Shown in pieces: positions 1-7,687 of a stretch of 12,335 bases of DNA. The DNA is from Pseudomonadota bacterium (lineage in GTDB: Bacteria > Pseudomonadota > Alphaproteobacteria > UBA8366 > JADFVY01), in NCBI GenBank assembly GCA_030671915.1, contig DAOVHN010000021.1, positions 1 to 12,335 on the forward strand, in the 5' to 3' direction. Positions within the stretch are counted from its first letter, which is position 1. Each line of letters opens with the position of its first letter. The notes under the pieces were generated by a model. It was not told where the DNA came from, did not search any database, and was given only the letters and a program-made list of their open reading frames with translations. Both the position numbers and the translations under genes were made by a program.

Positions 1-446
1 CGCCGCAGGGTGGTTTGAAAGGCCGCTGAGCGGGTCGGCAAGCGCCATGGGCGTTGTGGATTGGAAATCCGCCACCCTCTCCAGGCGCCATCCCGCTGGC
101 CGGCGTCGAGTGGGTAACAATCTATCCGCACGGCGCCACTCGCTCCACCCATATATAAATTATATCGATCGCCGCCTTTCCATAGACGTAAACAATCGAC
201 CGGACGGGGTGCCGTGCGGCTACCCGGTGGGGCTATCGGCGTGTAACGGCTACATATCCGCTACGCAAATCCTCCCCCACACCTACCTCTCACATACCCG
301 TCGGATACCCCCCGCATACCCGTTTCATGCCCCTTTTCTGCACGGGATCTACACAAAAGCCGCCGGAACCGGCCCGCATGGCGCGAATAGCGCGCGCAAA
401 CTACCTTTTTGTCATCTTTTTCGGTCGGTCGGCGGGCGGGCGACCT
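1..446. other. Non-coding region left of the DUF3604 gene
   Basis: No open frame here looks like a real protein: those present have arginine- and proline-rich compositions typical of GC-rich noise. The stretch contains an AT-rich patch at 151-165, which reads TATAAT on the minus strand at 164-159, and the 11-base tandem repeat listed separately. A minus-strand ATG at 49-47 opens a frame that runs off the left edge (starting MALADPLSGL). It could be the first 16 codons of a leftward gene served by that TATAAT, but no ribosome binding site is visible. No convincing intrinsic terminator follows the DUF3604 stop codon: the hairpins at 362-373 and 381-395 lack a proper stem or T-run. Confidence 0.6.
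283..337. repeat. Degenerate 11-base tandem repeat, five units
   Basis: Five pentamers lie exactly 11 bases apart: CTACC at 283, ATACC at 294, 305 and 316, and ATGCC at 327. The rest of each unit is C-rich and variable. On the minus strand the units read GGTAT or similar, so equivalent positions fall on nearly the same face of the helix. The array lies about 110 bases downstream of the DUF3604 stop codon. Its function is unknown. It could be a phased protein-binding array, or slippage-generated low-complexity DNA. Confidence 0.5.
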
Positions 447-2780
447 TCATCGGATCAGGTAGATCGGGCTGGTCCAGGCCAGCGTGCCGTCCTCCTGGGT
501 CAGGCGGATGAAGAGCGGGTTGTCGGCTTGGCCTCGCAGCTTTATGCGGCGGGTGAAGCGCAGGGCGCGGTGCGGGTTTTCGGCCGGCAGGCGGAAGATC
601 TTCAGGTGGCGCGGTAGTACGCCGGAGCGGTCGAAGATTTCGTCCTCCAGGCCGATCTCCTCCAGTGGTACGCCGCATTTGACCAGCGGGGTTTCGATTT
701 GCAAGGTGCCGCCGTAAGGGTCGTCGACCCACAAATCGAAGCCGCCGATATTGCCGGTGGTCAGCGCCCGCCATTCCAGGCCGCTGTCGCCGATGCGGTC
801 CAACGTCTTGTCGCGGTTGAAGAAATTGATCGGGCGGGCTTGCGCGATGCGGTTGTCCGACAGGGTCGCGTTGCCGTCCCAGATCACCTGGCGGAAGCGC
901 CCGCGATATTCCGCGCCCTCCCAGATCACCCGGATGCGGTTGCCCAGATCGTCCACGCCGTAGGGCCGGACCGTCTCGAGATGCTCCAGCCCGTTGAAGA
1001 TATCGACGCGCTCGATCGGGGCGTCGGCCAGGATATCGACGGAGAGTTCCACCTCTCCATCCGAGGTCCGCACGATATCGCCCATCATGGCCTCGGCCGC
1101 CGCGCGCCCTTCCGCCGGGCCCAGCGCCGGGTCGTCGTGATAGAGCATGCCCTCGTTGTCGAGGCGCGCCGTCACGTCGATCACCATGCGCCCGCCATGA
1201 CCGCCGGTGGTGGCGTAATGGCGGCGCTTGCGCAGGCAGTCGAGGATCGATTCCCGGCTGAGGTCGGGCGCCAGCAGGCAGGTCAGCCCGCCGACCGCGC
1301 CGAACAGCGCGGCGCCGGGATAGCTGGCCCCGGGCCGCCCTTTGTGGCCGTCGGAATTGGCGACGATGCCGGTGCGGTAGCCCATCTCGAAGGCGTCCTG
1401 CACCAGCCATTCAAAAGTCCCCCAGGAGGAATGGACCTCCATGGACTTCTCGAAGCGCCCGTCATGGGCCAGCTTCACGTCGGCATAGCGGCCGCCGCAA
1501 TGGGCGTAGACGACAACGTCCCATTCCTCGTTCCCGGCGAAGGCCTCGAACAGTTCGGCGGCCGAATTGCTGTCGGTATGGACGTCGGAATAATCCTCGA
1601 TCAGGGCATGGGAGGAACGGCGGATCTGCCGGCCCTTGGCGGGGAAAAACACGTTGCGGTCGCCGCCCAGCCCGGTATTGCCGGACCATTCGTAACCGGG
1701 CAGCGCCACGAAATTGCCGGCCTCGTCGAACGCATCGCAGAGCCGGTCAAGCTCGTCCCAGAATTCGTTGGTGATCTGGAAATCGTTGCCCTGGTGGCCG
1801 GTCGCGTCGACGAAGGCGAGATCGCGGGCGAAGGCGAAATACTGCGCCGCCGAACCGGTGCCGATGGTCTCCTCCGACTGGCCGTGCAGGTCGGCCCAGA
1901 AGGGAATCAGCGCCGCCTCGGCCACGATGCGCAGCGGGTTGGCCGTGGCGACGCGCTCGCCGGCGTCGTCCTCCAGCCATATCTCCACGTCCCCGGGCTC
2001 GGCAACGGAAAGGTCGGGCACCTCGACGGCGAAGGTACCCGGCGCGATGGTTACGCTTTCGGGCAGGCCGGCAACGGTGACGTTACCGCGCAGCCGGAAC
2101 GTGCCGTCGCATTTGTCCGACGGATTGCCCCACTTGTCCTCGCCCTTCAGCTTGCATGCGAAGCGCTCGCCGACGCGCCGACACGTCGGCAGCACCGCGA
2201 TATATTTCTCGGGTGCGCCGGGGGTGATACGGATCGCCGGCTGCACCGGCAGGGGCTGATAGTTGAAGGTGGCGATGGGGTCGACCAGCACGCGGAACTC
2301 GAACGTATCCTCGCAAAAGGTCTGCAGCCGCATACCGGGCGAGCCGCCGTCGGTCATGCCAAAGTGCACGGTAATCGTGTCGCCCTCGCGCAGGAAGCCG
2401 TTGACCACCTTGATATAGAGCGTGCGGTCCCAGGGGCGGACATTGCCCTTGGGGTCGTAGCGATATTCCAGCACCGCCTTGTTGGAGGCCTCGATCACCG
2501 TATAATTCGGCCGCTTCGGGTCTTCGAACTGCGGCCGCGTCTGGTCGGAGGCGAAGCGGAAGCAGATGCGAAGCGACCCCGAATCGTCGATACCGAACTT
2601 GCCGGCCGTGTAGGTCAGCGTGAAGGACTGGTGCGACCCGGCCTCAAACTCCCCGTCCGGGGTAATGGTTGCGGTTCCCAACTCTTCCGCCGGAATCGGT
2701 GCGCGGATCGTGCCGCTGTTCATGGCGCCCCACGGCGCACCCGCCGCATCGTCCGGACTTCCCATCGGTATTTCGGCCAT
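447..2780 (-). CDS. DUF3604 family protein, PHP-like metallohydrolase
   Basis: A predicted cytoplasmic protein of 777 residues with no signal peptide. Residues up to about 290 look like beta-rich Ig-like domains. The C-terminal part carries the family's metal-site signatures: DLHGQS (297-302), TGHQGND (327-333), GYEW (362-365), HCGG (427-430), EVHSSWG (448-454) and NSDGHKG (475-481), followed by RKRRHYATTG (517-526). These His, Asp and Glu clusters resemble the PHP phosphoesterase/amidohydrolase metal centre. That supports a hydrolase, but the substrate is unknown. I chose the ATG at 2780 because GAGGGA (2790-2785) lies four bases upstream; the in-frame GTG at 2792 overlaps that site and is less likely. 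The gene diverges from the dehydrogenase/BKACE operon, which suggests a shared catabolic role, but this is inference. Confidence 0.9.
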   Translation of the reverse strand: MAEIPMGSPDDAAGAPWGAMNSGTIRAPIPAEELGTATITPDGEFEAGSHQSFTLTYTAGKFGIDDSGSLRICFRFASDQTRPQFEDPKRPNYTVIEASNKAVLEYRYDPKGNVRPWDRTLYIKVVNGFLREGDTITVHFGMTDGGSPGMRLQTFCEDTFEFRVLVDPIATFNYQPLPVQPAIRITPGAPEKYIAVLPTCRRVGERFACKLKGEDKWGNPSDKCDGTFRLRGNVTVAGLPESVTIAPGTFAVEVPDLSVAEPGDVEIWLEDDAGERVATANPLRIVAEAALIPFWADLHGQSEETIGTGSAAQYFAFARDLAFVDATGHQGNDFQITNEFWDELDRLCDAFDEAGNFVALPGYEWSGNTGLGGDRNVFFPAKGRQIRRSSHALIEDYSDVHTDSNSAAELFEAFAGNEEWDVVVYAHCGGRYADVKLAHDGRFEKSMEVHSSWGTFEWLVQDAFEMGYRTGIVANSDGHKGRPGASYPGAALFGAVGGLTCLLAPDLSRESILDCLRKRRHYATTGGHGGRMVIDVTARLDNEGMLYHDDPALGPAEGRAAAEAMMGDIVRTSDGEVELSVDILADAPIERVDIFNGLEHLETVRPYGVDDLGNRIRVIWEGAEYRGRFRQVIWDGNATLSDNRIAQARPINFFNRDKTLDRIGDSGLEWRALTTGNIGGFDLWVDDPYGGTLQIETPLVKCGVPLEEIGLEDEIFDRSGVLPRHLKIFRLPAENPHRALRFTRRIKLRGQADNPLFIRLTQEDGTLAWTSPIYLIR

Positions 2781-2905
2781 TGCTTCCCTCACGAGTTTGC
2801 GGAGACCGGATATTGCCGCAAGGGAACCTGCGAAGTCGAGCCCCGATTGTCTGGTATCTGTTCGCGCCGCTCTGTACCATGAGAGAAACGGCAGGAGGAC
2901 ATTTC
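2781..2905. promoter_or_regulatory. Divergent promoter region, DUF3604 / SDR operon
   Basis: These 125 bases separate two divergent start codons, so they should hold both promoters. An inverted pair TGGTA (2852-2856) and TACCA (2875-2879), 18 bases apart, lies close to the operon side and could be an operator half-site pair. A TTGTCT at 2847-2852 could be a -35 element, but I see no good -10 at the right distance. No regulator gene is present nearby in the window. Confidence 0.3.
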
Positions 2906-3688
2906 ATGGAAAAACCATACCAGGGCATCGAAGGGCAGCGCGTGGTCGTGACGGCGGGGGCGTCGGGCATCGGGCGGGCGATTGCGGATATGCTGATCGG
3001 GCACGGGGCGCGGGTCCATATCTGCGATGTCGAGGACAGGTTCCTTGAGGATTTCGCTGCGGCCCATGCGCAAGCTGGCGCGACCAGGGCCGATGTCGCC
3101 AGCGAGGGCGATGTAGACCGCCTGTTCGACGAGGCGGCGGCCAAACTCGGCGGGCTCGACGCGCTGATCAACAATGCCGGTATCTCGGGCCCGACAGGCA
3201 AGATCGAGGAGTTGGATCCGGCCGACTGGCGGCGCTGTATCGATGTGGACCTGACCGGCTCGTTCCTCTGCGCGCGCAAGGCCGTGCCCATGCTGAAGGC
3301 GGCGGGCGGCGGCTCGATCGTCAATCTCTCGTCGGTCGCCGGCAAGTACGGCTATCCGTTCCGCACGCCTTACGCCTCGGCCAAATACGGCATCATCGGC
3401 CTGACCGAGACGTTGGCCAAGGAGCTGGGGCCCAGCGAAATCCGCGTCAACGCCATCCTGCCCGGCCTCGTCCAGGGGCCGCGCATCGAGGCGGTGATCC
3501 GGGCGCGGGCGGAGGAAACCGGCCAGACCTATGAAGAAACGGAAGCCAAATATCTGGAAAAGGTGTCGCTGCGCCGTATGGTGAGCGCCGGCGACATCGC
3601 AGCGATGATCCTGTTCCTGCTGTCGGACGCGGGACGCAATGTCTCGGGCCAGTCGATCGCCGTCGACGCCAATGTGGAAACGCTTTAG
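2906..3688 (+). CDS. Short-chain dehydrogenase/reductase (SDR)
   Basis: A 260-residue classical SDR, the usual length for the family. It has a nucleotide-binding motif at 16-23 (TAGASGIG, with Ala at the first Gly of TGxxxGxG), Asp41 after the second strand (favouring NAD over NADP), NNAG at 89-92, catalytic Ser143 in NLSSVAG, and the YxxxK pair Tyr156/Lys160. The fourth catalytic residue, normally Asn in the NLTG motif, is Asp115 here (DLTG). The start is well supported by AGGAGG at 2893-2898, seven bases before the ATG. It is the first gene of a three-gene operon, with the next start 12 bases after its stop. It probably oxidises an alcohol or hydroxy acid, or reduces the matching ketone. 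The exact substrate is unknown. Confidence 0.92.
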   Translation: MEKPYQGIEGQRVVVTAGASGIGRAIADMLIGHGARVHICDVEDRFLEDFAAAHAQAGATRADVASEGDVDRLFDEAAAKLGGLDALINNAGISGPTGKIEELDPADWRRCIDVDLTGSFLCARKAVPMLKAAGGGSIVNLSSVAGKYGYPFRTPYASAKYGIIGLTETLAKELGPSEIRVNAILPGLVQGPRIEAVIRARAEETGQTYEETEAKYLEKVSLRRMVSAGDIAAMILFLLSDAGRNVSGQSIAVDANVETL

Positions 3689-3700
3689 GGAGGGGAAATT

Positions 3701-4648
3701 TTGTCTCGTGTCGCAATAATCGGCAGCGGTTTCATCGGCCGCGCCTGGGCCATCAGCTACGCGCGCGCCGGCAACGGCGTGGTGCTGTGGGACCGGGAAG
3801 CGGACGCGCCCGCAAAGGCGCTGGACTATATCGACGGCGTGCTGGGAACGCTGGATGAAAACGGCCTGTTGAACGGCGCCAGCCCGGCGGATGTGCGCGG
3901 GCGCATGTCGGCGGCCGGAACCCTGGAAGAGGCGCTCGAAGGCGCCGACCATGCCCAGGAAAACACGCCGGAATCGGTCGAGGTGAAGCGCGAGATCTAT
4001 ACCCGGCTGGACGCGCTGGCGGGGACGGACACGGTGCTGGCAAGCTCCACCTCGGGCATACTGCCCTCGGCCTTTACCGAGCATCTGGAAGGCCGTACCC
4101 GCTGTCTGGTCGTCCACCCGATCAACCCGCCCTACCTGGTGCCGGCGGTCGAAGTGGTGCCGGCGCCCTGGACCGACCCGGCGGTGGTGGCGCGAACCCG
4201 CGACTTCCTGATCGCCGCCGGCCATGCGCCGATCGTGATGAAGAAGGAAGTCGATGGCTTCGTAATGAACCGCCTGCAGGGCGCATTGCTGCAGGAGGCC
4301 TTCCGTCTGGTCGAGGACGGCTACGCCAGTATCGAGGACGTGGATATCGGCATCCGCGACGGGCTGGCCCTGCGCTGGTCCTTCATGGGGCCGTTCGAGA
4401 CCATCGACCTGAACGCGCCCGGCGGGGTGCGCGACTATGTGGAACGCTACGAGCCACTGTTCGCGCGGATGAACGCCACCCAACAGCGCATGGCCGACTG
4501 GAAGGGCGAGCTGCTGGACGGAATCGAGGCGGACCGGCGGGAGGCGCTGTCGAAGGACAAACTGGTCGAACGCCAGGTCTGGCGCGACCGCCGCCTGATG
4601 GCGCTGGCCGCGCACAAGCGCCGGGCCGGTGACGAGATTGGGAATTAA
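3701..4648 (+). CDS. 3-hydroxyacyl-CoA dehydrogenase family, lambda-crystallin type
   Basis: A 315-residue NAD-dependent dehydrogenase. It has a GSGFIG dinucleotide fold at 8-13 with Asp31 ending the second strand. The catalytic dyad is His139 (in HPINPPY) and Glu151, twelve residues apart as in the 3-hydroxyacyl-CoA dehydrogenase family; Ser118 and Asn190 fit the other active-site positions. The sequence around HPINPPYLVPAVEVVP and the closing region resemble animal lambda-crystallin (CRYL1, L-gulonate 3-dehydrogenase), which acts on free hydroxy acids, and more loosely bacterial carnitine dehydrogenase. It starts at TTG, with GGGAGGGG at 3688-3695 five bases upstream. No ATG or GTG start lies near by in frame. 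It would make the 3-keto acid used by the BKACE enzyme encoded next. Confidence 0.92.
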   Translation: MSRVAIIGSGFIGRAWAISYARAGNGVVLWDREADAPAKALDYIDGVLGTLDENGLLNGASPADVRGRMSAAGTLEEALEGADHAQENTPESVEVKREIYTRLDALAGTDTVLASSTSGILPSAFTEHLEGRTRCLVVHPINPPYLVPAVEVVPAPWTDPAVVARTRDFLIAAGHAPIVMKKEVDGFVMNRLQGALLQEAFRLVEDGYASIEDVDIGIRDGLALRWSFMGPFETIDLNAPGGVRDYVERYEPLFARMNATQQRMADWKGELLDGIEADRREALSKDKLVERQVWRDRRLMALAAHKRRAGDEIGN

Positions 4649-4673
4649 CTACCGAATTCAGGGAGAAACAGGA

Positions 4674-5606
4674 ATGTCCATCAAGGGAAAAGTCGTCATC
4701 ACCTGCGCCATTACCGGCTCGATCCATACGCCGACGATGACGCCGCATCTGCCGATCACGCCCGACGAGATCGCGTCGGAGGCAGTCGCTGCGGCCGAGG
4801 CCGGGGCGGCGATCCTGCATCTGCATGCCCGCGACCCCGAGACCGGCAAGCCGGACCAGACACCCGAGGCCTTCGCCCGCTTCCTGCCGCGCATCAAGCA
4901 GAGCACCAACGCCGCGGTCAACATCACCACCGGCGGCAGCCCCTTTATGACGGTGGAAGAACGTGTGCGCCCGGCGGCCCAGTTCAAGCCGGAGGTGGCG
5001 TCTCTGAATATGGGTTCGATGAATTTCGGGCTATTCCCGCTCTTGGACAAGTACACGGAGTTCAAGCACGACTGGGAGCGCCAGCATCTCGAAGCGACGC
5101 GCGACCTGGTCTTTCGCAACAGCTTCAAGGATATCGAGTATGTCCTGGAGACCTGCTACGAGAACGGCACCCGCTTCGAGTTCGAATGCTACGACATCGG
5201 ACATCTTTATAACCTGAAGCATTTCGCCGACCGCGGACTGGTCAAGCCACCCTTCTTCATCCAGTCGGTGTTCGGCATCCTGGGCGGCATCGGCGCCCAC
5301 CCGGAAGACGTCAGCCACATGAAGCGCACGGCCGACCGGCTGTTCGGGTCGGATTATCGCTGGTCGGTGCTGGGCGCGGGCGCGGCGCAACTGCGCGTGG
5401 CGGCGCAGGCGGCGGCGATGGGCGGTAATATCCGCGTCGGCATCGAAGACAGCATCTGGGCCGGGCGCGGCGTGCTCGCCAAATCCAACGCCGACCAGGT
5501 GAAACTGGCCCGCAAGATCATCGAGGGGCTGGGGCTGGAGGTCGCCACCCCCGACGAGGCGCGCGAGATATTGAGCCTGAAGGGCGGGGACGCGGTGAAC
5601 TTCTGA
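4674..5606 (+). CDS. Beta-keto acid cleavage enzyme (BKACE, DUF849)
   Basis: A 310-residue TIM-barrel, zinc-dependent enzyme. The BKACE reaction condenses a 3-keto acid with acetyl-CoA and yields acetoacetate plus a shortened acyl-CoA. The zinc ligands are visible as His49 and His51 (HLHARDP) and Glu258. Arg254 and Asp259 match the conserved Arg and Asp around that Glu in characterised members, and TCAITGS lies at 10-16. I chose the ATG at 4674 because GGGAG (4661-4665) sits eight bases upstream; the longer frame from 4629 overlaps the previous gene and adds an unlikely leader. The gene is last in the operon and converges on DUF2948 with 17 bases between stops. Substrate specificity in BKACE enzymes depends on pocket residues I cannot interpret here. 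Confidence 0.94.
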   Translation: MSIKGKVVITCAITGSIHTPTMTPHLPITPDEIASEAVAAAEAGAAILHLHARDPETGKPDQTPEAFARFLPRIKQSTNAAVNITTGGSPFMTVEERVRPAAQFKPEVASLNMGSMNFGLFPLLDKYTEFKHDWERQHLEATRDLVFRNSFKDIEYVLETCYENGTRFEFECYDIGHLYNLKHFADRGLVKPPFFIQSVFGILGGIGAHPEDVSHMKRTADRLFGSDYRWSVLGAGAAQLRVAAQAAAMGGNIRVGIEDSIWAGRGVLAKSNADQVKLARKIIEGLGLEVATPDEAREILSLKGGDAVNF

Positions 5607-5623
5607 TTGGGAAGGTGGGAGGC

Positions 5624-6058
5624 TTACTCCCCCTCTTCCTCCCCGTGTTCCGGCTTCCAGGCTGTGGGCCAGGGTTCGTCGAGGTCGGCCAGCGCGCAGG
5701 CGAGTTTTTCGACTTCGAGGCGGATTGCGCCGCCGCCGGCGAAGTGCAGGACCACCCTGCCCTCGTCGCAGGCGATGGTCAGCAGTTCCAGGAAATTGCC
5801 GCGGTCGCGATGGTCGATGTTGCGATACTGGACGTTTTTGACCTGGTCGAAGCGCAGGCCGGCATGGACGCGCTCATGCTGTTCGCCGTCCGCTTCCCAG
5901 CGGAAACGGTTCACCGCCATGACGAAGCTGTTCTCGTCGCGCAGCCAGGCAATGTCGCCGGCCGGGACCAGCGCGTCCTGAAGGGCGGCCGCGATGACCG
6001 TCAGGTCGCCCAGATCCTCGGCGTTCAGCCGCAGCGGTTTGTATCCGGTTTCCCCCAT
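5624..6058 (-). CDS. DUF2948 family protein
   Basis: A 144-residue protein of unknown function, recognised from its order directly after murA and its sequence (start MGETGYKPLRLNAEDLGDL, centre NRFRWE, acidic tail). I chose the ATG at 6058 because GAGGCG lies just before it, overlapping the end of murA, and because family members begin with this stretch. A longer frame from 6127 would run into murA. Only seven bases separate it from the murA stop, so the two are almost certainly co-transcribed and may be translationally coupled. It is predicted soluble with no membrane segment. In many alphaproteobacteria hisD follows next; here a convergent BKACE operon is found instead. Confidence 0.88.
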   Translation of the reverse strand: MGETGYKPLRLNAEDLGDLTVIAAALQDALVPAGDIAWLRDENSFVMAVNRFRWEADGEQHERVHAGLRFDQVKNVQYRNIDHRDRGNFLELLTIACDEGRVVLHFAGGGAIRLEVEKLACALADLDEPWPTAWKPEHGEEEGE

Positions 6059-6065
6059 GGTCGCC

Positions 6066-7334
6066 TCAACTCCCGACGCGTTCGATATCCGCGCCGCAGG
6101 CCTTGAGCTTTTCCTCGATCCGCTCATAGCCGCGGTCGATATGATAGACGCGGTTTATCACGGTTTCGCCCTCGGCGGCGAGCCCCGCAATGACCAGCGA
6201 GACGGACGCGCGCAGATCGGTCGCCATCACCGGCGCGCCGGTCAGCTTCTTGGTGCCGCGTACCATGGCGGAGGATTGATGCACATTGATATTGGCGCCC
6301 ATGCGGGCGAGTTCCGGCACATGCATGAAGCGGTTCTCGAAGATCGTCTCGGTAATCATCGAGGCGCCCTCGGCGATGCTCATCAGCGCCATCATCTGCG
6401 CCTGCATGTCGGTGGGAAAGCCGGGATAGGGCTCGGTCATCACATCGACCCCGACCAGTCCGTTGCGCCGCCTGACCTTCAGCCCGTTTTCCGTCTCGAC
6501 GATCTCGACGCCCGCCTTGTCCAGCGCTTCGGCCACCGAATCGATTATCGACAGCTCCGCGCCGACCAGTTCCAGCTCGCCGCCGGTCGCGGCCGCCGCC
6601 ATGGCGAAGGTGCCGGTCTCGATGCGGTCGGCCACCACGCGATGCTCCGTCGCGTGCAGCGCGGGCACGCCCTGGATGGTCAGGGTATCGGTGCCGATGC
6701 CCTCGATCTTCGCCCCCATGCCGACCAGGCATTTCGCCAGGTCGGCGACCTCAGGCTCACGCGCGGCGTTGACCAGCGTGCTCTCGCCCTTGGCGAGGCT
6801 GGCCGCCATCACCAGGTTTTCCGTCGCGCCCACCGACACGAAGGGGAAAACGTAATGCCCGCCCGCAAGACCCTTGGGCGCACGGGCGTGAACATAGCCG
6901 TTGGCGAGTTCGATTTCCGCGCCCAACGCCTCCAGGCCTTTCAGATGCAAATCGACCGGCCGCGTGCCGATGGCGCAGCCGCCGGGCAGCGATACCCGCG
7001 CCTCGCCACAGCGCGCCACCAATGGCCCCAGCACCAGGATGCTGGCCCGCATCTTGCGCACCAGATCGTAAGGCGCGGTGGTGCTGGTGATTTCCTTCGC
7101 GGTCATTTCCAGCACATGGCCGGCCCCGGAATCGCGCATGCCGATCTGCACGCCATGCTGCATCAACAGCTGCACCAGCGTGGTGATGTCCGCCAGGAAA
7201 GGCAGGTTGGTGAGTGTCAATGTTTCGTCGGTCAGCAGGCTCGCCGTCATCAGGGGCAGCGCCGCGTTCTTCGCGCCGCTGATGCGGATCGAGCCCTCGA
7301 GCGGCCTGCCGCCGCGAATACGTATCTGGTCCAT
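6066..7334 (-). CDS. murA: UDP-N-acetylglucosamine 1-carboxyvinyltransferase
   Basis: A 422-residue cytoplasmic enzyme that transfers enolpyruvate from phosphoenolpyruvate to UDP-GlcNAc, the first committed step of peptidoglycan synthesis. The sequence shows SGAKNAALP (Lys22 and Asn23), [13 protein letters not shown], and the active-site loop [11 protein letters not shown] with catalytic Cys120. Cys at this position is the form normally inhibited by fosfomycin. FPTDMQAQ lies in the second domain. Length and both halves of the inside-out barrel look complete. The start at 7334 has AAGGAA four bases upstream. It is followed by DUF2948 in the same direction and preceded at 87 bases by a small basic ORF on the same strand. 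Confidence 0.98.
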   Translation of the reverse strand: MDQIRIRGGRPLEGSIRISGAKNAALPLMTASLLTDETLTLTNLPFLADITTLVQLLMQHGVQIGMRDSGAGHVLEMTAKEITSTTAPYDLVRKMRASILVLGPLVARCGEARVSLPGGCAIGTRPVDLHLKGLEALGAEIELANGYVHARAPKGLAGGHYVFPFVSVGATENLVMAASLAKGESTLVNAAREPEVADLAKCLVGMGAKIEGIGTDTLTIQGVPALHATEHRVVADRIETGTFAMAAAATGGELELVGAELSIIDSVAEALDKAGVEIVETENGLKVRRRNGLVGVDVMTEPYPGFPTDMQAQMMALMSIAEGASMITETIFENRFMHVPELARMGANINVHQSSAMVRGTKKLTGAPVMATDLRASVSLVIAGLAAEGETVINRVYHIDRGYERIEEKLKACGADIERVGS

Positions 7335-7421
7335 GAAGTTCCTTCGGAATCAGGCCGCCCCCAATCGCACGACCGACGCTGTTCTAACTTATGATTCTGG
7401 CGCTCACAAGGCAGCCCGGGA

Positions 7422-7574
7422 TTATTCGGATTTTTCCTCGCGCCCGCGCTGCTGGGCCTTTCGCTTGCGCAGGTTCTCGCGTAGCGCAGCCGCTTTGCGC
7501 GCCTGTCGGTCGTCCGCCTTGCCCGATGCCGGCTTGCCGCTGCCGGCGGGCGAATCTTGCCTGTCTTTACCCAT
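7422..7574 (-). CDS. Small basic hypothetical protein upstream of murA
   Basis: A 50-residue, strongly charged, probably helical protein ending in RKAAALRENLRKRKAQQ and then RGREEKSE. A clear GGGAG (7587-7583) lies eight bases before the ATG at 7574, and the Lys/Arg-rich C-terminus looks constrained rather than random. Short proteins with a similar LRxNLRxRKAQ end occur beside murA in other alphaproteobacteria, from memory of such genomes. Its function is unknown. A nucleic-acid-binding role is possible given the charge, but nothing here proves it. It lies 87 bases upstream of murA on the same strand and may share its transcript. Confidence 0.72.
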   Translation of the reverse strand: MGKDRQDSPAGSGKPASGKADDRQARKAAALRENLRKRKAQQRGREEKSE

Positions 7575-7687
7575 AAGAAACACTCCCTGTGGCATGGTGG
7601 TGGCGAATTGACGGCGGCGGCGGGCGCGAATAGGCTGCCGCGCGGCGGCTATAACAAGACACGGCGGCAAGAGGGACCATAGCAGGA

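Noticed and set aside
362..395. Small hairpins downstream of the DUF3604 stop as its terminator
   Set aside because: The stems are only 4-5 bp; a short TTTT follows one of them on the minus strand, but the stem is too weak to call.
47..511. A possible 154-codon gene at the left edge
   Set aside because: No ribosome binding site, no recognisable motif, low-complexity basic composition, and it runs into the end of the DUF3604 gene.
699..2882. A 727-codon open frame on the plus strand opposite the DUF3604 gene
   Set aside because: Its composition is that of an antisense shadow in GC-rich DNA; the minus-strand frame carries clear DUF3604 motifs and a ribosome binding site.
2789..4615. A 608-codon minus-strand open frame opposite the SDR and dehydrogenase genes
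   Set aside because: It spans two well-identified genes on the other strand and shows no family motif; it is a codon-usage shadow.
3701..5606. Assignment of the operon to carnitine degradation (cdhA/cdhB)
   Set aside because: The enzyme types match, but the dehydrogenase looks closer to lambda-crystallin, and no betainyl-CoA thioesterase or betaine gene is present, so the specific name is not supported.
5610..5639. Possible terminator between the BKACE and DUF2948 stops
   Set aside because: GGAAG/CTTCC and GGGAG/CTCCC can pair, but an internal mismatch and lack of a T-run on either strand make it a poor intrinsic terminator; most of it is DUF2948 coding sequence.
5994..7394. A 466-codon plus-strand open frame opposite murA
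   Set aside because: It is rich in His, Arg, Gln and Asp, as mirror frames usually are; murA on the minus strand is unambiguous.
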